Source: 2-01-FULL-41-21 sp038065335 (GTDB lineage Bacteria > Patescibacteriota > Minisyncoccia > 2-02-FULL-40-12 > GWA2-44-9). Taken from it: DNA of 23,715 bases. The position numbers and the translations under genes are program-made. The stretch spans positions 1 through 23,715 of the forward strand of contig JBBTRD010000043.1 of the NCBI GenBank assembly GCA_038065335.1, written 5' to 3'. Below the pieces are notes generated by a model. The model saw nothing but the letters and a program-made list of their open reading frames with translations, was not told the DNA's origin and made no database searches. This document shows, in pieces, positions 7,286-13,329 of the stretch. How positions within the stretch are numbered: the first letter of the stretch is position 1; the number at the start of each line of letters is the position of its first letter.

Positions 7286-7733
7286 GATTCACTGTAATGT
7301 TTCGTTCTTGTTCTGCTATATGATCTATGTGCACTACCCAATGGTTTTTTGGAAGAATATCGGCCACCCGCTCGGCCCATTCGATTAAAACAATGTTCTC
7401 AGGATTGTTTAAAATATTTTCAACCCCTAACGGTTCCAAATCTTTATAATCTTTCAATCTATAACAATCTAGATGATATAAAGTTGTCGGTTGTTGGTTG
7501 TCGGTTGTTGGTTTAATTCTATAATGCTTCATTAAAACAAATGTCGGGCTTTTTAAATGTTCTTGGACGCCAAGAGCTTCGGCGAAAGCTTGGGCGAAGG
7601 TCGTCTTACCCGCGCCCAATTCCCCTTCCAAAGCAATAACGATGGGTTGGCCGTTGCCAATGTGAATTAATTCCAACGCCTGCTCCTTAGCAAATCTTTG
7701 AGTTTCTTCGGGGCTGTGAGAAACGTACATCAT
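7269..7733 (-). CDS. tsaE: tRNA threonylcarbamoyladenosine biosynthesis ATPase TsaE
   Basis: P-loop ATPase that works with TsaB and TsaD to make t6A at position 37 of ANN-decoding tRNAs. Walker A GELGAGKTT (37-45), SPTF (62-65), YHLDCYRL (86-93) and LIEWAER (116-122) are all typical. The start is taken at the ATG at 7733 (or the next one at 7730), giving MMYVSHSPEETQRFAK; an ATG at 7787 is possible but would lie inside a perfect palindrome and add a non-conserved tail. Residues 74-84 (KPTTDNQQPTT) are encoded by a 14-bp unit repeated twice (7483-7510) and look inserted. The C-terminus NLKSKK comes from the AT-rich repeat. 154 residues, near the family norm once the insertion is allowed for. 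Confidence 0.93.
   Translation of the reverse strand: MMYVSHSPEETQRFAKEQALELIHIGNGQPIVIALEGELGAGKTTFAQAFAEALGVQEHLKSPTFVLMKHYRIKPTTDNQQPTTLYHLDCYRLKDYKDLEPLGVENILNNPENIVLIEWAERVADILPKNHWVVHIDHIAEQERNITVNLKSKK
7483..7510. repeat. 14-bp tandem repeat inside tsaE
   Basis: GTTGTCGGTTGTTG occurs twice head to tail and is read in frame as PTTDNQQPTT. A close relative (GGTTGTAGGTTGTTGG then TCGTCGGTTGTC) lies inside pnp at 15493-15520. Confidence 0.85.
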
Positions 7734-7774
7734 GGCTCGTATAATAACTTTTTTATGGGGATGTTTCAATTTTA

Positions 7775-7802
7775 CCCCCACACCCATGCATGGGTGTGGG
7801 GG
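7775..7802. repeat. 28-bp perfect palindrome upstream of tsaE
   Basis: CCCCCACACCCATG followed by its exact reverse complement. It lies 42 bp upstream of the tsaE start, with no loop. It could be a protein binding site, a cruciform or a terminator stem. Confidence 0.75.
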
Positions 7803-7814
7803 CGAGTTTTTGGA

Positions 7815-7850
7815 TGAAAAAGCCCCGTCTCCAACGGGACCGTCTTTTTA
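7815..7850. terminator. Rho-independent terminator (probably bidirectional)
   Basis: Stem 7824-7828 with 7834-7838 (CCCGT/ACGGG), flanked by AAAAAG on one side and CTTTTTA on the other. On the minus strand it ends the GC-rich two-gene unit and separates it from tsaE. Confidence 0.6.
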
Positions 7851-7876
7851 GGCTAGTAACGTTAGAAACGGGGTTG

Positions 7877-7904
7877 CGGACCGCGGCAAACGTGCCGCGG
7901 TCCG
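7877..7904 (-). terminator. Strong hairpin after the GC-rich unit
   Basis: A perfect 12-bp stem (7877-7888 with 7893-7904) with a 4-nt loop, 10 bp after the stop of the Pro-rich membrane protein gene. It lacks an adjacent T-run; it may protect the 3' end or act with the terminator at 7815-7850. Confidence 0.55.
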
Positions 7905-7914
7905 ACGCTGGTGG

Positions 7915-8490
7915 TCACTTGCAGGTCTGACTGTCCTCGTCCCAGAACTCTCGGGACGAGAACCCCTGCCTGTTGTACCACTCTTTGCATCCTTCTCGCC
8001 CGAGGCCGGCTGGAGCCGGCTCAACATCCGCGAACTGCGGCGTGGGCGATGCCGCATGGACGGGCAGTGCGGGTGCTGGAGCGACAACTGGCGCACTTGT
8101 GGCCGTCGCGCTGACCGTGGTTGTCCCGCTATCAATCATCCGCGGGACGAGATACAACAGGGCCCCGAGACCGGCAACAGAGACGAGAAGGATGACGATC
8201 ATCATCGCTGTCAGCCACGTTCCCAGACCATAATGATGGGTAGCTAGCAGGGTTGTGGCCACGCGACGTGTTCGCGGTGTCGTTGTGGTCGTTGCGGTCG
8301 TGGTTCTTGTTCTGGCCCGCCGCGTGGAGCCAGTTGTGAGTGGTGTCACGACAGCAGCGGTAGTGGCAGTGGCAAGAACCGCCGGTGGCGGAGCTGGTGC
8401 GGCCGGACGAGCCGGAGGCGCCGCGGGTGGCGGAGGGACGGGGGGTACGGGCACCACGGGTGCGGGTCGTCTCGCTGGCATTCCTGGCAT
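7915..8490 (-). CDS. Pro/Ala/Thr-rich single-pass membrane protein, unknown function
   Basis: I do not recognise the family. The start is the ATG at 8490: AAGGAG lies 8 nt upstream, whereas the longer frame to 8535 would run into the preceding gene. The 191-residue product has a Pro/Ala-rich stretch (1-40), a Thr/Arg-rich stretch (41-80), one membrane helix (about 92-115), a low-complexity linker rich in Ala/Thr/Pro/Val and a short C-terminal module (about 165-191) with two cysteines (168, 190) and aromatic residues, perhaps disulphide-linked outside the cell. Base composition is far more GC-rich than the neighbouring genes. It lies 20 bp after the lipoprotein gene and surely shares its transcript. 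The open frames on the opposite strand are shadows of its biased composition. Confidence 0.7.
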   Translation of the reverse strand: MPGMPARRPAPVVPVPPVPPPPAAPPARPAAPAPPPAVLATATTAAVVTPLTTGSTRRARTRTTTATTTTTPRTRRVATTLLATHHYGLGTWLTAMMIVILLVSVAGLGALLYLVPRMIDSGTTTVSATATSAPVVAPAPALPVHAASPTPQFADVEPAPAGLGREGCKEWYNRQGFSSREFWDEDSQTCK

Positions 8491-8510
8491 TGTCCTTCTC
8501 CTTGTGTTAA

Positions 8511-8993
8511 CTAGCAGGGGCAACGGGTGTACCACCCGTATGCCCGCACGTATTCCAGTCGGACGGGTCGATCATCGACCACGCCCTCGGTCCTGTCCGA
8601 GTTGACGACGGTGATGTATGAGGTCCCCGTCACGACCCACTCGGTCGTAGCACTCTTGTGGGCCCAGATCGCTGGGCCGAACTGACGGCTCCCGGGCCGG
8701 ACAAGCCCGAAGCAAACGAGTTCTCCACTGGCCTGGTCCGTGATCTTGAACAATGTCGGGATATTGCTCCCCGAGTTGTCAAACCACTCGCGGTACTGCA
8801 CCCCATCCTGGTTCGTCCCCACTCGGGGATCCCAACAGGATGGAGGCACGGCCAGAGGTGGTGAGTAGTTGAACTGCGGACCGCCCATCGGCTCGAGAGG
8901 CGCGACATGCGCACGCGGCTGATGAGCGGCACACGCGGAGGCCACGATGGCCAGAACGACTAACCCGAACAGACTCAATCGACGAACTGCCAT
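8511..8993 (-). CDS. Putative lipoprotein, unknown function
   Basis: I do not recognise the family. The ATG at 8993 is preceded by GGAGG at a 6-nt spacing, making this start better than the ATG at 9005. The N-terminus MAVRRLSLFGLVVLAIVASAC is a lipoprotein signal peptide with the lipidated Cys at residue 21. The 160-residue product then has a short Pro-rich linker and a soluble part with CWDPRVG, DGVQYREWFDNSG and GELVCFGLVRPG, ending in RCPC. Several cysteines suggest disulphides outside the membrane. It is the first gene of a GC-rich two-gene unit driven by the promoter at 9081-9109, about 85 nt upstream. Composition and the use of strong Shine-Dalgarno sites differ from the rest of the window, which suggests acquisition from another genome. 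Confidence 0.75.
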   Translation of the reverse strand: MAVRRLSLFGLVVLAIVASACAAHQPRAHVAPLEPMGGPQFNYSPPLAVPPSCWDPRVGTNQDGVQYREWFDNSGSNIPTLFKITDQASGELVCFGLVRPGSRQFGPAIWAHKSATTEWVVTGTSYITVVNSDRTEGVVDDRPVRLEYVRAYGWYTRCPC

Positions 8994-9080
8994 GGTGTCC
9001 TCCATTGCCTCGCGCGGATTGCGCGGGTTGAAATCAAACAGTGAATTGGAAAGTTGCTTGCCTCTCGATTGAATATCTAT

Positions 9081-9109
9081 ATTATATCACCTTATAATAA
9101 TTCTGTAAA
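9081..9109 (-). promoter_or_regulatory. Promoter of the lipoprotein / membrane protein unit
   Basis: Minus strand: -35 TTTACA (9104-9109), 17-bp spacer, -10 TATAAT (9081-9086) extended by an upstream TG. One of the best promoter matches in the window. The leader to the ATG at 8993 is about 80 nt. Confidence 0.75.
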
Positions 9110-9149
9110 GACCACAAAAAGCCAGCAAAGACGCCATTTTTTGAGTCCC

Positions 9150-9521
9150 CTAGTCTATGTTTTTGTAGTGTCTGATTTTTGCCACGCCCCTCTCTTTATC
9201 GAAAGCAACCGCGACTACATCCATCTGCCAAGGCTGATTATCAGGATAATGATTGTCCGACAGATAGGTGCGCGCGATTCTGGCCATACGATGACGCTTG
9301 TCGGCGTTGACTCGAAGTTCGGGCTCAAAGCCGGGGATGTCCTTTTTACTGGCTTTGACTTCCACAAAAATAACAATCCCCTCTTTCTCAACAATGACAT
9401 CAATCTCGCCCCAAGGTTTGCGATAGTTATGTCCAAGAATGGTATATTTTTTAGATTTTAAATATTCAGCCGCATAATGCTCGGCAAAAAATCCTAATTC
9501 ACTTGTTCCGTGTTCGATCAT
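9150..9521 (-). CDS. yraN: UPF0102 family protein YraN (nuclease-like)
   Basis: 123 residues, normal for YraN. The signature is clear: GFFAEHYAAEYLKSKKYTIL, then NYRKPWGEIDVIVEK (GEID, about 38-41) and IVIFVEVKA (VEVK, about 53-56), the acidic residues and lysine of a PD-(D/E)XK nuclease fold, then a KRHRMARIA helix. The cellular role of YraN is not firmly known; a DNA-processing role is inferred from the fold and frequent linkage to comM/yifB, which is also found here 1.5 kb away. LKSKK (about 22-26) is encoded by the AT-rich 15-mer at 9446-9460 shared with polA and tsaE. The ATG at 9521 directly abuts an inverted-repeat element; no Shine-Dalgarno site is seen. Confidence 0.9.
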   Translation of the reverse strand: MIEHGTSELGFFAEHYAAEYLKSKKYTILGHNYRKPWGEIDVIVEKEGIVIFVEVKASKKDIPGFEPELRVNADKRHRMARIARTYLSDNHYPDNQPWQMDVVAVAFDKERGVAKIRHYKNID

Positions 9522-9661
9522 TCAGATAGTAGAAATCCGACATCCGCCTCAGATTGTATCTGAAAACAATGAATGTTGAAACGATTACGATTAAGGATAA
9601 TAGACGAAATAATAATTATATCCGGCGGTCGATACAATCCTGTCGGATTTTCACTACCTGA
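9522..9661. repeat. Inverted-repeat (MITE-like) element upstream of yraN
   Basis: Terminal inverted repeats 9522-9542 and 9641-9661 match at 18 of 21 positions without gaps. The 98-bp interior contains no convincing ORF but repeats GATTGTATC in inverted form. It fills most of the 198-bp gap between the divergent yraN and peptidase genes, so their promoters should lie in or next to it; I see no clear consensus. Confidence 0.6.
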
Positions 9662-9719
9662 TCATATCTAAAATCTACCACTTTTTTCCATCAACACCAA
9701 TTTACTCTTCTGTCTGGCC

Positions 9720-10997
9720 ATGTGGATAGGTGGGGTTGCTGTCGGTAGCTATTTATGGTACCTTCGGCGTACGTTCTCGCAAGAGAATTTTTCTGTTCCT
9801 AGGTCTATTAGCCCATATCCCATTAGAACTACCCTCAAAAACTTAAACTACTACGTACAAACCCCCCTCCGGGCTTTTTCATATCATTTTAGAAACCTTT
9901 TTAAATCCGAGAAATCTCAAATTGGGTCTATTTTGATAATTGTTTTAACGCTTATTGCCGTAAAGGGACCGAGTACGGGCCAGTCAGGAATTGTCGGTAA
10001 TATTGTGCGACATTACATCGAAGAAACGTCGGCCTCTATTATTCCGATCGAAACAAATCTCCAATTGACGGACATTAAAAGCTTGATGGGTGGTGGCGCT
10101 TCGGCGATTTCCCCAACAGTTGCCCTTTCGACTATTTACGAGGGCCAAGGAGGAACCGGAGAAGATGTTTCGCTAGAAACATACGCTATTCAAGATAGTT
10201 CTGTTCAAGCTATTAATTCGGTCTCGACGGATTATCTCAACGATATCAAACCCAATAAGGTTATTGAGTACACCATCCAACCGGGCGATGCGCTGTCGTT
10301 TATTGCCTCCGACTACGGAGTAAGCGTTAACGACCTTATTTGGGCAAACAATTTAAAAAATGCTGACAGCATAAAACCTGACCAGATTATAAGAATTCCT
10401 CCGGTTTCGGGGGTTATTCATAAAGTCAAAAAAGGTGATACGGTGAGCTCAATTGCCAAAAAATATGGAGTTGATTCAGAAAAAGTCAAATCTTTTAATC
10501 GTCTTTCTGAAGCAGATAATTTAAATATTGACGATGAGATAATAGTGCCGGGAGGTAAGATAATGACTCAATATATAGCCAAAAACCAAACGACAGCCGC
10601 CGCAATATTCGCCCATTTGCCCGACTTAGGCGATTATTTTATGCTTCCAACCCGTGGTCGGATCAGTCAAGGACTCCACGGAAGAAATGGTGTCGATATA
10701 GCTGCGGCTTGTAATACCAATATTTTTGCCGATGCTGATGGTGTTGCCACAACAGTTGATGATACGGGGTATAATGGGGGATTTGGCAAATTGATTAAAA
10801 TATCTCATTCTAACGGCACAGAAACACTTTTTGGCCATGCCAGTAAACTGCTAATTACCGCCGGACAAGCAGTGGTTAAGGGCCAGTTAATAGCTCTGAT
10901 GGGCAGTACAGGTCGTTCCACGGGTTGTCATCTTCATTGGGAAATTCATGGTGCTAAACACCCACTATCAAACTTCAAAGCAGGTTCTGTGCTTTAG
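9720..10997 (+). CDS. LysM-domain M23 family metallopeptidase
   Basis: Probable peptidoglycan endopeptidase. One membrane helix (about 68-84) anchors a 425-residue protein whose outer part has two LysM peptidoglycan-binding domains (about 182-227 and 232-277) and a C-terminal M23 (LytM/lysostaphin) domain (about 303-425). Zinc-site residues are visible: LHGRNGVDIA (His320, Asp326), LFGHASKL (His373) and GCHLHWEIH (His404, His406). The His-to-Asp spacing of the first motif is longer than the common HxGxD, a variant I recall from related proteins. The start is uncertain: the frame is open back to 9672 without an ATG, so 9720 is the first ATG; an upstream non-ATG start would lengthen a hydrophobic N-terminus. 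The 3' end overlaps comM by 4 bp, tail to tail. Confidence 0.9.
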   Translation: MWIGGVAVGSYLWYLRRTFSQENFSVPRSISPYPIRTTLKNLNYYVQTPLRAFSYHFRNLFKSEKSQIGSILIIVLTLIAVKGPSTGQSGIVGNIVRHYIEETSASIIPIETNLQLTDIKSLMGGGASAISPTVALSTIYEGQGGTGEDVSLETYAIQDSSVQAINSVSTDYLNDIKPNKVIEYTIQPGDALSFIASDYGVSVNDLIWANNLKNADSIKPDQIIRIPPVSGVIHKVKKGDTVSSIAKKYGVDSEKVKSFNRLSEADNLNIDDEIIVPGGKIMTQYIAKNQTTAAAIFAHLPDLGDYFMLPTRGRISQGLHGRNGVDIAAACNTNIFADADGVATTVDDTGYNGGFGKLIKISHSNGTETLFGHASKLLITAGQAVVKGQLIALMGSTGRSTGCHLHWEIHGAKHPLSNFKAGSVL

Positions 10998-12544
10998 TTA
11001 CCTTCTCCGAGCAACTTTTCGTTGATTTTTAAACTGATTGCTTCGGCAACATGATTGGGTTTAACCAGTTCTGACTGTTCCAAATCAGCAATTGTTCGGC
11101 TAAGTTTTTTAATTTTGTGATAAGCCCGAAGAGAAAGGGATTTTGACGCCACTGCATTTTGAAGAACTTTTTCCGCCTCTGGCTCTAAAAGACACCACTT
11201 ATCGATATTTCGATAAGAAATCTCGGCATTAGTGAATATTTTTGAATTTCCGCCCTTGGCGGAGAACCTCATCAGCTGAACAGTTCGAGCTTTAGCGATT
11301 GTTTCTTTAATTTCATTAAATTTTTTAATCGGAATTGGCTCTTGAGTGGTTGTGGCTGTTTCTCTCGGAACATTAATTTGAATATCGATACGGTCTAAGA
11401 GGGGACCGGATATTTTTTTACGATAACGAATAACATTTATCGGCGAGCAAACACAACTAGCCTTTGGTTCACCATAATTACCACATGGACAAGGATTCAT
11501 GGCCCCAATAAGCGTAAATTTGGCGGGCAAGCGGACTGAACCAGCGGCTCGAGAGACGGTAATCACGCCTTCTTCAAGCGGTTCCCGTAAACTTTCTAGG
11601 ACGTGCCGAGGAAATTCGGGTAATTCATCAAGAAACAAAATTCCACGATGGGCCAGGCTAATTTCTCCAGGTTTAGGATTGGCCCCACCACCAACCATGG
11701 CCGGAGCAGAACTTGTGTGATGAGGGCTACGAAATGGCCGGCCGGACATGAGAGACGAACCATTTACAAGGCCCATCGAGCTATAAATTCGAGTGACTTC
11801 AATCGCTTCGGGAAATGAAAGGTTAGGCATTAGATCAACTAAAGCCTTAGCTAAAAGGGTTTTTCCTGAACCTGGTGGACCGGACATGAGGATATTATGC
11901 CCACCGGCGGCCGCCACTATCAGAGCCCGTTTAGCTGTTTCCTGACCCTTAATTAAACGAAATGCCTCGCCATCATCTTCAGAAGTAATGGTATCAGGAG
12001 CTTGATACTTCGCTGGTTTTAAAGGTTTCATGCCACTTAAGTGATCAATCAGCTCGGTGATAGTACCCACACCAAATACCTTTAATCCCTCAATAATTGA
12101 AGCTTCGCCGGCATTGGCAACAGGCACAATAATTTCTTTAAAACCTAGACTTTGGGCCAATATCGAAGCCGAGAGAACACCATTAACTGGCTTGATGGCT
12201 CCGTTCAAAGATAATTCACCCAAGAATATCTTATCTGACGTATCAAATTTTACTTGTTCGGTTTCTAAGAGATACCCAACCGCAATAGGTAGGTCATAAG
12301 CGGGACCTTCTTTGCGAATATCCGCTGGCGCGAGATTTATAATAATTCTCTTGTGTTTCGCGCTAGGAGGAATAAGGGCGTTGGTTCGAATGGCTGAAGC
12401 GATTCTTTCTTTAGATTCTTGAACAGCCTTATCTGGCAAGCCGACAATATTAAAAGCGTGTAAACCGGGCGTAGAATCAACTTCAACTTCAATCAGTTGC
12501 GCGTCGATACCACTAATTGAAGCCGAGAATAGGCGAACAGACAC
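10994..12544 (-). CDS. comM: YifB/ComM family Mg-chelatase-like AAA+ ATPase
   Basis: 516 residues, full length. An N-terminal ChlI-like domain (about 15-170; GLPDKAVQESKERI, IIINLAPADIRKEG, YDLPIAVG) is followed by an AAA+ Mg-chelatase domain with Walker A GPPGSGKT (222-229), Walker B GILFLDELPEF, the RPFRSPHHTSS motif, a cysteine cluster NPCPCGNYG...CVC and the C-terminal helical domain. ComM of transformable bacteria is a hexameric helicase that promotes branch migration during integration of incoming DNA; it is likely to play a similar recombination role here. The start is a GTG at 12544, fitting the usual N-terminus (SVRLFSASISGIDA). The dksA-type gene ends 23 bp upstream, so the two probably share a transcript. 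Confidence 0.95.
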   Translation of the reverse strand: MSVRLFSASISGIDAQLIEVEVDSTPGLHAFNIVGLPDKAVQESKERIASAIRTNALIPPSAKHKRIIINLAPADIRKEGPAYDLPIAVGYLLETEQVKFDTSDKIFLGELSLNGAIKPVNGVLSASILAQSLGFKEIIVPVANAGEASIIEGLKVFGVGTITELIDHLSGMKPLKPAKYQAPDTITSEDDGEAFRLIKGQETAKRALIVAAAGGHNILMSGPPGSGKTLLAKALVDLMPNLSFPEAIEVTRIYSSMGLVNGSSLMSGRPFRSPHHTSSAPAMVGGGANPKPGEISLAHRGILFLDELPEFPRHVLESLREPLEEGVITVSRAAGSVRLPAKFTLIGAMNPCPCGNYGEPKASCVCSPINVIRYRKKISGPLLDRIDIQINVPRETATTTQEPIPIKKFNEIKETIAKARTVQLMRFSAKGGNSKIFTNAEISYRNIDKWCLLEPEAEKVLQNAVASKSLSLRAYHKIKKLSRTIADLEQSELVKPNHVAEAISLKINEKLLGEGN

Positions 12545-12567
12545 AAGGATAAAGAGTTAAATAAAAA

Positions 12568-12924
12568 TTACTTGGCACAGTTAATGCAAAACGGGGTCAT
12601 GGGCACTTCCATCAGACGTTCAAGAGGAATATCTACACCGCACTTCTCACAAACGCCGTAATGGCCCGTTTTGAGCTTCTCTTGAGCTTTTAGAATAGCT
12701 CCAAGGTGGTGTTTGAGTTCTTGTTCAATGGCCGTGTTGTTTTCTGTCACTGTGGCTTCACGAGCAATATCATCTTCGCGGACATCTCCTTCATAGTCAG
12801 CCGGCTTAGGTTGAAATCCGCCTGAAGCTGGATCTTTAACCGCTACATCATCCAGTTCTTTACGAACCAAGGATTCTTCTTCAAGTAATAGTTGGGTTAA
12901 TTTTTGTAGGTCTTGCGAAGTCAT
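12568..12924 (-). CDS. TraR/DksA-type zinc finger protein
   Basis: Taken from the ATG at 12924 (118 residues), because the frame upstream encodes an unrelated hydrophobic tail and a promoter ends at this ATG. An N-terminal coiled-coil region (LQKLTQLLLEEESLVRKEL, then EDDIAREATVTENNTAIEQELKHHL) precedes a C4 zinc finger: CEKCG and CINC separated as in DksA (CxxC-x17-CxxC), with the typical GHYGVCEKCG and IPLERL. DksA-like proteins enter the RNA polymerase secondary channel and modulate initiation. The conserved DxxDxA at the coiled-coil tip seen in E. coli DksA is only loosely matched (REDDIAREA), so the regulatory output may differ. Confidence 0.88.
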   Translation of the reverse strand: MTSQDLQKLTQLLLEEESLVRKELDDVAVKDPASGGFQPKPADYEGDVREDDIAREATVTENNTAIEQELKHHLGAILKAQEKLKTGHYGVCEKCGVDIPLERLMEVPMTPFCINCAK

Positions 12925-12930
12925 GGACTT

Positions 12931-12959
12931 ATAGTATCTAAATAAGTAAAGAATGTAAA
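12931..12959 (-). promoter_or_regulatory. Promoter of the dksA-type gene
   Basis: Minus strand: -35 TTTACA (12954-12959), 17-bp spacer, -10 TACTAT (12931-12936), then 6 nt to the ATG at 12924. Transcription would begin at or next to the A of the ATG, giving a leaderless mRNA. Confidence 0.65.
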
Positions 12960-12972
12960 ACAAGAAACAAAA

Positions 12973-13028
12973 GAAGGCGCAGATAGTCGCTTTCAAATAG
13001 AAAATTGCGAGTGTGACACTGCGCCTTC
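12973..13028. repeat. Hairpin-forming inverted repeat upstream of the dksA-type gene
   Basis: Perfect 10-bp arms GAAGGCGCAG (12973-12982) and CTGCGCCTTC (13019-13028). The 36-nt loop contains a weaker stem (TCGC...GCGA) and one copy of GTGACA. On the minus strand it is followed by TTTTGTTTCTT, so it may act as a terminator for a transcript coming from the repeat array. Confidence 0.5.
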
Positions 13029-13297
13029 GAAACTAATTTTGCCGGCGGTCCATAGTTGTTATCAAACCTCCAGCTACTTTCAAAGAACGGTACTGCAACT
13101 TGCTTTTACTCATTAAGTATAATCGAATGGTGACATTGGTGTCAATGTTGATAAGTGTCACCAATGTCACCATGTCACCACTGATGTCACCACTACTAAA
13201 TAAACGGCTCTAATAAACACTTTTCTAATGGTGACATGGTGACATCAGTGGTGACACGGCAAATGTCACCATGTCACCAGAATGTCACTTAGTGACA
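13013..13297. repeat. Array of thirteen TGTCAC/GTGACA sites in a gene-free region
   Basis: The 405-bp stretch 12925-13329 has no gene. Within it TGTCAC or its complement occurs at 13013, 13130, 13156, 13165, 13173, 13185, 13231, 13239, 13251, 13264, 13272, 13283 and 13292, with a near match at 13140. Spacings of 8-9 bp recur, most copies are extended to (A)TGTCACC, and blocks alternate in orientation: 13229-13245 and 13263-13279 form a perfect 17-bp inverted repeat. It could be a multi-site operator, an iteron-like site or a foldback RNA element. No DnaA-box cluster or dnaA gene is near. Confidence 0.85.
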
Positions 13298-13329
13298 GGT
13301 TATAAACACCCCAGTTTTCCACTTAGACC

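Noticed and set aside
7734..7787. Longer TsaE starting at 7787
   Set aside because: The added residues derive from a palindrome and are not part of the family N-terminus; ATG at 7733 fits better.
7911..8605. Long open frames on the plus strand across the GC-rich genes (Gly/Val/Arg-rich products)
   Set aside because: They are antisense to two genes with strong Shine-Dalgarno sites, a signal peptide and a promoter. Their composition is the mirror of Pro/Ala/Thr codons.
12925..12996. 24-residue hydrophobic N-terminal extension of the DksA-type protein
   Set aside because: A promoter with consensus spacing lies within this stretch and ends at the ATG at 12924, so the upstream codons are probably not transcribed from it.
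13013..13297. TGTCAC array as a CRISPR
   Set aside because: Units are only 6-8 bp, spacings are irregular, orientation switches, and no cas gene is present.
13013..13320. TGTCAC array as oriC
   Set aside because: No cluster of consensus DnaA boxes and no dnaA, dnaN or gyr genes nearby. A single TTTTCCAC near 13314 is not enough. Left open as an iteron-like idea only.
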